This document shows positions 24,901 to 34,933 of a stretch of DNA of 64,000 nt, in pieces. Origin of the DNA: Emydura subglobosa (taxonomy: Eukaryota; Chordata; Testudines; Chelidae). The notes under the pieces are model-generated. The model did not search any database. It had not been told where the DNA came from and was given only the letters and a program-made list of their open reading frames with translations. Position numbers and translations under genes: made by a program. Position 1 is the first letter of the stretch. The number at the start of each line of letters is the position of its first letter. The stretch lies in assembly GCA_007922225.1 (NCBI GenBank), contig ML679959.1, positions 25,864,431 through 25,928,430 of the forward strand, read 5' to 3'.

Positions 24901-25391
24901 AGCTTATCTTCACAAGGATCACATTATTGCTTTAATTTTATTTTCTTTTAAATCAGTTTCTTCTTCAAAGAGCTGAATTACAAACGTTCAACTTTGCAGC
25001 TCAAGAAAAATCCAAAGAAATTTCATTCTTACCCCCAACATGAGCCATAGGGATTAGAAAACCAGCCTGAGATGGAAGGAAAAAGCTACAACAACATCTT
25101 GAGCCAGTGAACAGCAGGACCACACACTGCACGGGGAATCTCAAATATAAAGGAGTGATTTTTGTTCGATAGAGTTACATTGAGTCAGTTGAGGTTGAAC
25201 AGAATCCAGCTTTCAATATCCATTCAGAACCCGACCTATTGATTATTAAGGGAGCTTGGTGTTGGAAGGAGTGGGTAGAAATGTATTAAACTTCCATGTT
25301 GCACTTTAAATCCTGTAGCAAAGAAAAGCAGCAGAGAAGTACTTCAAGTTTGCAGATATAAAAATTTAAGACAGCAATCTGACCCACTCAC

Positions 25392-25632
25392 CCTTTTCAT
25401 TGGTATCCATAGAAAGTTTCTTAATGTCATCGGCTAGCACATTCTGAGAGCTCTTTTGTCCATTCTCTGCATCATCATCATCATCATCAAATTGAGCCTC
25501 TATAATGACATCCGGACTGTCAGCGTCTCCTTTCTTTGGCTCTCGAGGAAGGCAGGTCCCCAACAGCTTCCCAGGGACATCTGATTCATGTGTCGCTTCT
25601 GTTTCCTTGTCACTGCCATCTGGCTTTATTAC
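25392..25632 (-). CDS. DIS3L2: DIS3L2 internal coding exon (acidic variable region)
   Basis: DIS3L2 is a cytoplasmic 3'-5' exoribonuclease of the RNB family that degrades uridylated RNAs such as pre-let-7. This exon reads VIKPDGSDKETEATHESD at its start and DSPDVIIEAQFDDDDDD, SQNVLADDIKKLS and NEKG later. It matches the poorly conserved acidic stretch of vertebrate DIS3L2 between the first cold-shock segments. The acceptor, on minus, is a pyrimidine-rich tract ending TTCTTCAG and the donor is G|GTGAGT. The length is 241 nt, starting in phase 0 and leaving one nucleotide (G) that joins the GG of the next exon to make Gly. The reading frame is open throughout. Six GAT codons in a row extend the acidic run. 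The family assignment comes from recalled similarity, not a search. Confidence 0.93.
25471..25488 (-). repeat. DIS3L2: GAT trinucleotide repeat within DIS3L2 exon
   Basis: On plus (ATC)6; on minus it is read in frame as Asp codons within VIIEAQFDDDDDD. It contributes to the acidic run of the variable loop and may vary in length between individuals or species. Confidence 0.9.
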
Positions 25633-28029
25633 CTGAAGAAGCAGGGGGGAAGAAGATGCATGCTAAATCACTGAACTGAAAAAACATTATCTTCCTTTTT
25701 TCATCTGTGTCCGGGGAGGGCAGGGAGAAGAATGTCATAGATGGCTAATGGCATAGTGATTGCCATGCAATTAGATGCAGACATTGTATTATGAGCCAAG
25801 GTTCCTCTATGGGGAAAGAGGGGAGGAAACTGGGGAATAATGTGGCTTTTTTGCAGTACACTTACTGAACATTCCTACAGTTGATACCTACCTCCCACAA
25901 CCTGAAGATACACAGGAAGAAGCTCTCATCCTAAGTAGAGACACAGATGCATGGGGAGAAACTTCACAAGTAAAGTAGTGAACAAAGCCATGAACAAGAA
26001 TACCTCTACCAATAAAGTGAGAGGGGCTGACAGGACTGGAGGATGTAGTCCTTCTCATAATACAGAACCAGTTACTGTTCCATCTGTGACTCTGGGAATC
26101 AGAATGGAAGATATCAGATTGGAACGCCGCATGCCACCATTCTAAGCCTCTCTTGTTGCTTCAAGTTGTCAGCTCTTGCCCATTCTCTGGGCAGACTTTG
26201 ATTTGGGATATTGCATCTCAGCAATAACTGAAAAGCCAGCTAAAATTCATATGTATCTCTACAAAGAAAGCATGCTTTCAAATTACATGTTTATGCTTCA
26301 GTGCTTTATAATATATTTGTCGGACCTCCCCGGCCTCTCTCTTTTTGGTATTTGTATTTCTTGGGAATTTCCCACGCAATTAACACTCACCAGGAGGTTC
26401 ACAATTCTTTGTCTTCCCAAGCCAGAACATGACAGCACTTTATAATACCAGGAGACAGGTAATGGGAGCCCTCAGATATACCACAAAAAGCTTGTCTATA
26501 GCACTAAATATGGTAGATTCTAGTAATTCAGATCTATAGTAACTGGCCTCAACAGATGCTAGCTACAGACAGCAGTATTAAACTAGAAAAATGGCATATA
26601 AAAAAAGCTTCCTAGATTTCTGTTTTAATAATTGGAAAACAAATAGATCAACCAATGTTCTGTAGGAAAGCTTTTCAAGATTTCAGACATACCACAGAAG
26701 TACTTTCAACTAAGCAGTCCCCATGTCCTTATAATATTTTCATAATAGGCAATAAAAATAAAACCAATTTTAAAAGGGATGGATTTCAAATCATTTTTTA
26801 AAATTAAGATGACATTATTCTGAACTCTCGTGAACCTTTCGTGACTCAGTGCTTTTCATCTTCATTTTTGCTTTTTTTTTTTTCTGTATATAGTTTGTTT
26901 CCATAGCAAGTTTTGAATTAAATAGTACATTGTTAAAAAAAATGGGGGGAAATGTCTGGCAGAAGTGCAAAAATGACTGATTATTAAACCTGACTACATT
27001 CAGCATATAAAATACTGACACACAATGGTTTGGGCAAGAAGAGTCTATTAGATTCGAGAGCTGACAGGGCTCAACATGCTAGTGACTGTGCCAGTGTGGC
27101 TATCCAAAAAGAAAACTAGTGTCAACAGTAACATTTGGACCCTTACACGATCAGATGTGAATGTGCTCAGCTCTTAAATTTCAGTCACACTGGAGCTTCA
27201 TTTTCTTCAATGCATGCACACTTCACCTGAATTGTTTTTTACCTTAGGACAGTACAAGTGATGTTCCAGAGTGCTACATTATAAATCCTTCCATATCCAG
27301 TGCAGCTAGCAACATCAATTATATTGGAATAATAGTGACTGCTCTTCCAAAGGTGTGGCAATGAAGAGATTAATGCTTGCAGAGTTTGTGTGGAATTAGA
27401 AGAAAGAACAGCTATTGCATTAAAAGATGCTACACATGAAAAGATCCCTGAATTTCCCAAAACTCAAAGTCATGTCCACTCACAACTGTTACAGACTAGT
27501 ATAACATCCCACATGTGGCAAGCAAAAAGTCCAATGACATTTTGTACCTAAAGAAAATGAACCGCTATCACCTGGGCCAGGTTTATTCGCACAACTCAAA
27601 GGAGTCCACAAAATGTGGATTTCATTATTATGGACCTATGCACACGACAACCATGAGATCAGGAGACTGTTCGTGTGCTGCTAGGAGAGATTCATAGACT
27701 GCAAGTCCAGAGAGAACATTGTGATCACTAGTCAGATCTCATGTATAACAATGGCCATTGAATTTCAGCCCGTAATGCCTGCATCAAGGCCAAAACTTCA
27801 GGGACGCTATATGACATGAAAGGACAGTGCTGCTCTAGAATTCACGAAATCAAAAGCTAATGGGCCTGATGAAAAAGCTACTAGGCAATATGAGTGCAGC
27901 ATGCAGATTCTATTGCAACATCACTCTGAAGTATGGAATAGCAGCACATTTGAGCATCGCACCAGAGGAAATACTTACATGCAGCATCTAAGAGTATCAG
28001 GAACTTATAAGCACCATAATGTAGTTTAA

Positions 28030-29110
28030 TTTCATATTTATATTACTGTGGTTCATACACCTTATAACGCTTGTAAACCAGGTGCCAGCCCTTGCCAATT
28101 CTGCTGGCATCAGGTGAGCACTGACAAATTTATGGTCAGAAACTAGGCCAGCTCACCTGTGTGTTAGAACAGCTCAAGATAGGTGTTAGACTTGTAAGGA
28201 TGTGTTTGGACTCTATAAAATGCTTGTAAATCACTGCATACATTAATTTTACTTGTAATATGTGTAACCCATGCTATGAGGTAATGTGTACGTTTTGCTT
28301 TATAACTGTAAAAATGCCTTCTCTGAACTTGTGAGCCCAGCCAGGAGGAATGGGTTCCCCTTCCCACCAAGAAGGGTATCAAGACTAAATTGGCCATTTT
28401 GAAATATCACGATACTAAGACTGAGTTAATGCCCCTCTTATACTCCTGAAGGTGCTACCTCCAAAAAAGCTCATCCCACTAGCCTGAATTCTGGAAGAAG
28501 GCAATAAAGACAGGGGACACGAAAATTCTTCATCTCTTTGCTGTCTGGACTCTCACAGGGCTGGAGCTAGGAAACAAAAGCAGAGATCCCCAGGGTCAAC
28601 TTTGGTTAACCCTAAAAGACAGTCAGTGCTGACCAGTTACTACAACCCTGTCTCCTTTCAGAACCACAGTAACTCATTTGTGTATACATGTTGTCTGCTA
28701 CAACCTGTAAATAAAACTCATTTCTTTTTCCAAGTTAATAAATCCTTAATTAAGTTAGTTAATTAAGTTAATTAATTATTAAGTTAATAGATCCTTAGTT
28801 AGTTATGAGAGCTGAGGAACAAACTGATGTGGGGGAAGTGACTGGTCTCTTAGGACTGGAAGCCACCTGCCTCCTTTGTGATCTTTGGTGTAAGTGATCA
28901 TTTATCACTTAGTCCAGCTTGCCCCGGCGGCAAGATACATTGGAATGCCCAAGAGGACTGTCTGTGACTCCATGGTAAGACCATTCACGAGTTCACATTT
29001 TTTACTAGGTTGGTGAAATCTAGTTATAGAACATATAACCAGCTTGGGGTGTCTGCCCTGCTCAAGGCTGGCACTCCTGGTCGTGAACCACTCCAGACAG
29101 CGTGACATAC
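28030..29110. repeat. Unclassified interspersed repeat, possibly LTR-derived
   Basis: The stretch contains AATAAAACTCATTTCTTTTTCC, a TTAATTAAGTTAG-type palindromic low-complexity segment (about 28735-28810), and moderately GC-rich ends unlike the flanking intron. The AATAAA signal with a following T-rich region is reminiscent of an LTR. I could not define ends or a duplication. Confidence 0.35.
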
Positions 29111-30699
29111 ACAGTAATACTAAAAGCCATGCATATATGTATTTATGATTGTATATTTACTTTAAACAGCACTGTTACAGGCAGTTAATTTGCAGCCTTT
29201 CTGGATGAGTCTTCCCAGTGCATGTCTCACTATTTACTGCGGAGTAGGATGTCTCCCCCTGTTCTGAAATCGTGCAATGAAAGACCCTACATCCAAGGAT
29301 GCAAAATTAAGGTTTCTTAAAGAACGCCAGCTCTGAATCTCCTGACTTTTGCACAAAGTCTCAACCTGAAGTTGTGCTAAGATTTTTGCATGCTTTTTTA
29401 AATAAAATGTAAGTTCTAATAAGCTTTTTGTTCCAAGTCAACTATTCACTTAAATGGCTGATTCTCAAGATAGTGGTTGAATAAATTTTCTTGCAACTTT
29501 CAGCGAACATCCTCCTCTGAACAAGCATCAAGATTCTGCCACACCATGATTTTGGAAAGTTATAACCCGCTAAAATAGAGGCTTTGAATGAAAGTACCAT
29601 CTCAACCACAGAGGATAATAAATACAGCTAGTGGGCAAGTGCATCTTGGCATGAATAAGTAAAATCTGTACAGCCTGATGGTTGCCTCTCTATATTCTAT
29701 ACAGGTTAGAAATAACCATAAATTAAACAATTGTCCTTACTTGTGCGGAATTAATTCCAAAAAGAAACCGAACCAGGAAACTCTGTATCTGAAAGCATTA
29801 CGGTTACCCTTTGAGCTATGGGAGAGACAATTTTCTGTCAGTAGTGACCTGTTTTACACATTCCATAAACATTCCACTTATTAGTCTATCCATAGAATGA
29901 CAAAGGCTAGTCCTATTTATTCTTTGAAAAATCATGGCTTTTCTAGTTACTGCTCTTCAATGGCAATGTTAATCATGCCCATAATTCATCTAAATTTCAC
30001 AATCTGAAATTATTAGACTAGACGTCACTGAAATACCACGTCCTGCCCTCGTGCAGACCTGTATCACCAAGTGTGCACTTTATGTTGTGCAAGTTAGTAC
30101 ATACTGAAGGAAGCAATTGAAGTCCTGCCGCATTTAAGTCTCCTTCACTATGCAACTCCATTAACCATACATGCATAAACAGTGCAGCTTTCGCTCAGAA
30201 TGTCAGTAAATACTAGCTTAAAAACACTGCACCCCAGGTGCAATTTTGCAACTCCTACAACCTGGTTAAATCAAAAACACTTTCACCAGAACACTTGAGG
30301 GCAGTTCTGTTCTACCAGGACAATTTGGGCAAAAGATGTTTATCTGCCCGGGGATATTATTATTACCTCAAACAGGAAGAACCTTCAAGTTATTACTTAA
30401 ATAACCTACTGTATATGCTCAGTTTCCAAAATCACAATAATTTATTTCAAAGCAGAATTGCTTCAGAAAGGTCGAAGGCAGTATTTGTCTTCATTTTCAA
30501 AGCCTAATAGCTATTTTATATTGCTGCACAGGCATCTCAATTAGTGAGGGCATATTTTCAACAAATTTCAATTAGACAAAAGAGCCCAGGTATGAAATTC
30601 AATAGATAAACCACATGTGGTGAGCTAGCAGCGTTGAGGAGATTCTTATTAATTTCTCTGCTTCCCACGCTCTCATGAGAAGTAAGAGGTTTTGAGGTG

Positions 30700-31815
30700 A
30701 ACAGGAAACATGAAGCCTCAGGGTACAGATATTACTTCCCTACGGCCCACTAGGTTTCTAGTTGAAGTTCTGCAACTGGATGTGATGCTATTCAACATTT
30801 TCATCAATGAACTGAAAGTAACCATAAAGTCACAGCTGATAAAATTTGGGGATGACACAGACTGGTGAAGTGGCAAATGATGAGGATATGGTAGTCAGCC
30901 AGAGCAAATCTAGATTCCTTGGTAAACTGGGCTCGTTCATCTAAAATGCATTTTAATATAGCCAAATGCAAAGTTATACATCTAGGAACAAGGAATGCAG
31001 ATCAGACCAAAGGAACGGGAGAGTGTATCCCAGAAAGCAATGACTCTGAAAAGGATTTATTGGTCATAGTGGACAAGAAACTCAACATGATGGCTTCCAG
31101 TATGATGCTGTTGTAAAACAGGCTAATGCAACAATGTATGAACAGGCGGGAATGCGAGTACGAGTAGGGAGGTGATTTTACCTCTCTACACGGCACAGAT
31201 CAGATAGAAGTGGAATACCACGTATAGTTCTGCTTTCCACATTTTTAAAAGAATGTTCAAAACTTGGAGGGGACACAGAGAACCGCCACAAGAACTATCA
31301 GAGGGCTGGAGAAAATGCCTTACAGTGAGAAACTTCCATTTAGTTTATGAAAAAGAAGATTATGAGCTGATGTGGTTGCAGTGTATAGTAAGTACTTTCA
31401 TGGGAAGAAAATACCAGGTACCAAAGGGCTCTTTACTCTAGCAGAGAAAGGCATAATAGGAACCAGTGGCTGGAAAGCTGAAACCAGACAATATTCAAAT
31501 TAGAAATAAAACTGTTTATTTAAAATAAAATAAAATAAAATAAAATAAAATAAAATAAAATAAAATAAAAGGTGATTAACCATTGGAACAACCAGCCAGG
31601 GGAAGTGGTGGATTCTCCATCTTGAGAATCAAGATTGGGTGCCTTTCTGGTAGAGATGCTTAAACCAAACACAAATTATGCTTTAGTCGTACAAAATGAA
31701 TGGGTTCAGTGCAGGGATAACTGGGTGAAATTTAATGGCCATATGCAGGAGGTCGGACTAGAATCCTAGATGATCTAGTGAGTCCTTCTGCCCTTAAACT
31801 CCATGAATCTATGAA
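30700..31815 (+). mobile_element. CR1 LINE, 5'-truncated, diverged
   Basis: Blocks VLFNIFINELK and KFGDDTD (30844, catalytic FADD changed to FGDD) mark the end of the reverse transcriptase. HFNIAKCKVIHLGT and the tail words GGTCGGACTAGAATCCTAGATGATCTAG, ending AACTCCATGAATCTATGAA, mark the CR1 C-terminus and 3' end. A (TAAAA)n expansion at 31520-31570 interrupts it. Confidence 0.85.
31520..31570 (+). repeat. (TAAAA)n microsatellite
   Basis: Ten tandem TAAAA units, uninterrupted, in the 3' region of a CR1 copy. They lie between GAAATAAAACTGTTTATT and GGTGATTAACC. Confidence 0.97.
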
Positions 31816-33105
31816 AAGTTCTGAGTTACACACAGGCATGGGGAACAGAAATCAGACTGAAAAGGACTCGTTTTGATTTAAGATGTGACTGAAAACAGGG
31901 GGCTTTGGATGAAATCATCATCTCAGCCTTAAACACAATACTGCTACCACAACAGTAAGACAAAAGTCCACATTTGACACCCTTACTGTCGAACACCTGC
32001 ATCTATTCCCCCATCAGGTTTTTCCATTTTAAACTGCACTTTATTTGAAAGCTAATAACCATTGACAAGGGAATTGAGTCTGGCTAGCACGGGAGTTGTT
32101 GTCAGAGCTCAAAAGTACACATTAGAACCAAGCAAACGTCAATATTTTCGTGAGGAAGATCTTTGCTGTTCTGGGGAAGAAAAAAAAACCCAAACCAATG
32201 CCCGCTCTTTCTAATTCCTTCTTGGCTAAACAAAATATGGTATTTACAATAAAGGGAAAAACACCTGTCCTTGTCACCTTCCATCCTTGCTGTAATCTCA
32301 CTTATACCAGATGGCACTGGCAATGCAGAGTAGTTAATAAAGGCAACTGGCTTCAGTATGCGCAGTTAAGAGATTCCTTTTAAAACACACCAATAAGGTT
32401 AGCATTTTTACAGCACTTTAATTCTAAGTCACTGGAAATACACACTAAAGGCCAGCAGGATAGCTATAATTTTATATCCCAGCACATACCACAATTGGAT
32501 TTGATAAACATGCAAACATCATCCAGTCCCAAGTTGCTCTTACTGACTGAACAAAAAGCTATTTGCCTACTAACAGGACGTCGCTGTACTAATTATTATT
32601 AATACATTGAATTAACAGTATTATCGCTAAAGTCACTATTGTGATGTTACAAAGATGAAAGCTTCCGCATTTCTCAATTCATATACCAAACAAAGCCACG
32701 TTAACACGTGTTATTGCTCTTCCTTTAACTCATCACAGCTAACGAACTCAGAGCCAAGGTCACAGAATGAAGCCCATACAACTCATCTGGCATACCAAAG
32801 TCTGGCAAGATCACTCACAGTTTTGAAGGGTTCCTGAAAGTAACCCACACCTGCTATACTATGGGGACAGCAGGGTTACTTCTCAGCAGTTTTCAGTATG
32901 CTCTCCTGTTTTTCCCCAAAAATTCTGGGGGGTTGAGCAAGACCAGACATGTATGTTTTCAAAGCCAAGAGTCAAGAGATTTGGCTGTAGGACTGTTAAA
33001 CTGGTTAATTTCTAAAATTCACCCATTGTAAAAGTTCTCATTCACACCATGTTCTCTATTACCTCCTCCTCTCCCACCTCAGTCTCGTTAACATGCAGCT
33101 CCTTT

Positions 33106-33624
33106 GGCTACGTCTTCACCGCAGTGAACTCAAGTGATTGGCAGCCACGTCCGAGCACACAGGTCAGCCTGGCCCAAGGGTGAGCAACCACACTGCAAAG
33201 CCATATGAGAGTGACTGGGTTTTTCTCACTGGTCCTGCTCTCACTCATGTCTGTCACTAGAACTTCTTGGGGTACCCCTCCTTGTTCAGTGCACTGCAGT
33301 AAACTGAGCCCTTCTGGAATTCTTTCCCAGTAAATTTTGGAAGAACTTGTCTGTCCTTCTGGACACCCAGGGGAAATTGTGGGATGGCACAGCAAAATGA
33401 TCAACACTCGAGTGACTTAGCCTGCATCCTCCCTGCAAAGTGAGCAGGTTACCAGCCCACATGAAAACATCACTCGGGTTTTAGCCTTTTAGCTCCAGAC
33501 AAACCAGCAAGCCCTGGTTGAAAACACACTACACTCAGATGACAGGATTTTGCGTGTAGACAAGAGGGGGCTGGAGCAACATCTCAGTAAGAGCCCAAGT
33601 TAATCCTGCAGTGAAGACATACAC
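33106..33624. mobile_element. MITE-like element with long inverted ends
   Basis: Left GGCTACGTCTTCACCGCAGTGAAC; right CTGCAGTGAAGACATACACC (reverse complement GGTGTATGTCTTCACTGCAG). The 519-bp interior includes CCACACTGCAAAGC and no coding sequence. It resembles the CAGTGTAGACATAC family at 19.7 kb but with CTTCACTGC in place of CTACACTGC. Confidence 0.72.
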
Positions 33625-33628
33625 CTGT

Positions 33629-33735
33629 AGACTCCTAGGTTCTCAGGCCAGAAGGGACCACTAGACTGACCTCCTGCATAACACTGGCCACAGAACTTCC
33701 CCGAATAATTCCTATTTGACCTAGGGCATATTTTG
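33629..33735 (-). mobile_element. CR1 3' end fragment
   Basis: CTCCTAGGTTCTCAGGCCAGAAGGGACCACTAGACTGACCTCCTGC is the reverse complement of a CR1 tail; the same segment occurs at 53184-53235 (CCAGAAGAGACCATCATGATCATCTAGTCTGACC). Only about 100 bp remain before the next CR1 on plus begins. Confidence 0.75.
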
Positions 33736-33737
33736 AA

Positions 33738-34290
33738 TAGTCTTGCAGTTGGCACGGTGAGGCCACATTTGGAGTATTGTGTCCAGTTTTGGCCCCCCCA
33801 CTACAGGAAGGATGTGGACAAATTGGAGAGAGTCCAGCGGAGGGCAATGAAAATGATGAGGGGGCTGGAGCACATGACTTATGAAGACAGGCTGATGGAA
33901 CTGGGCTTGTTTAGTCTGCAGAAGAGAAGAACAAGGGAGGATTTGATAGCAGCCTTTAACTACTTGAAAGGGGTGTTCCAGGGAGGATGGAGCTAGGCTG
34001 TTCGGACAGAACTAGGAGCAATGGTTTCAAGTTGCAGTGGGGGAGGTCTAGTTTGGATATTAGGAAAAAGTTTTTCACTAGGAGGGTGGTGAAGCACTGG
34101 AATGGGTTACCTGTGGAGGTGGTGGAATCTCCATCCTTAGAGGTTTTTAAGATGCGGCTTGACAAAGCCCTGGCTGGGATGATTTAGTTGGGGTTGGTCC
34201 TGCTTTGAGCAGGGGGTTGGACTAGATGACCTCTTGAAGTCCCTTCTCACCCTAATCTTCTATGATTCTATGACTCTGTGATTCCTCCCC
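33738..34290 (+). mobile_element. CR1 LINE 3' end, truncated
   Basis: Translation gives [12 protein letters not shown], then [20 protein letters not shown] and [20 protein letters not shown], the conserved C-terminus of CR1 ORF2. The tail words GGTTGGACTAGATGACCTCTTGAAGTCCC end in ATGATTCTATGACTCTGTGATTCC, the CR1 terminal short repeat. It is 5'-truncated. The frames are shifted, but this is one of the better preserved CR1 ends here. Confidence 0.95.
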
Positions 34291-34592
34291 CACCACTCTA
34301 ACCATGCCATCTCCACACCACCAAATCCACTTCCCTCTTCCTTTCCTAGGCTGTCTGCTTCTCCTCATCCTCATTCCCCGCTTCAGTCTCTACTGAAACA
34401 TCAGAGATTATACAATTTGCTCATTGCAGGTTTCACATTATTTGTTTTAGCTCTGGTCCCTCCTTTTCATCTTTCTGTTCCAGGTTTATTTAAAATCGAC
34501 AATTATTAGATCTCCAGGGCAGTGATTTTTTTAATTATTATTATTACTTAAGGAGCCAGGCCAGGTTACAGAACTATATAAATATTTATTAT

Positions 34593-34933
34593 TAAGGTTA
34601 AGATTCTGTCATGGGATTTTTTAATGGAAAAAGGCAGGGACATATTATGGGCAATAAGCAAAAAATCATGGAAGCCGGGACCTGGTCCCTGAACTTTTAC
34701 TAAAAATACCCTGGTGGGGAAGACAGAGCACTGCTGGGGCTTCAGCTGCTCCAGCGCCGCCACTGCTCCTGCAGCAGAGGCTGTTCCAGCGGCCCTGGGG
34801 CTGGACGGGCAGTGGCTGTACCAATCAGCTGGGCCCTGAGACTGACAGTTGCTCCAGCCCTGCCCCAGAAGTCATCCCGGAGGTCTGGGAAAGTCATGGA
34901 ATCTGTGACTTCCATGACAGAATCATATCCTTA
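34593..34933. mobile_element. Non-autonomous hAT element with perfect 8-bp duplication
   Basis: Left TAAGGTTAAGATTCTGTCATGGG; right TCCATGACAGAATCATATCCTTA (reverse complement TAAGGATATGATTCTGTCATGGA). The flanks are TTTATTAT at 34585-34592 and TTTATTAT at 34934-34941, identical. The interior is 341 bp, GC-rich in its centre, with no ORF. Confidence 0.9.

Larger units (their letters stand above)
5882..25391 (-). other. DIS3L2: Large DIS3L2 intron (about 19.5 kb)
   Basis: It is bounded by GTGAGT (donor, at 25391) and GATGTAG (acceptor, at 5882-5883) on minus. It carries two hAT-type elements, a chromovirus, a DIRS-like copy with nested insertions and an eroded LINE, each listed separately. 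Stretches 5.9-10.8, 11.6-12.8, 13.3-14.5 and 17.4-19.2 kb look like unique intron, AT-rich near 6.0-6.4 kb. I see no gene in them. Confidence 0.85.
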
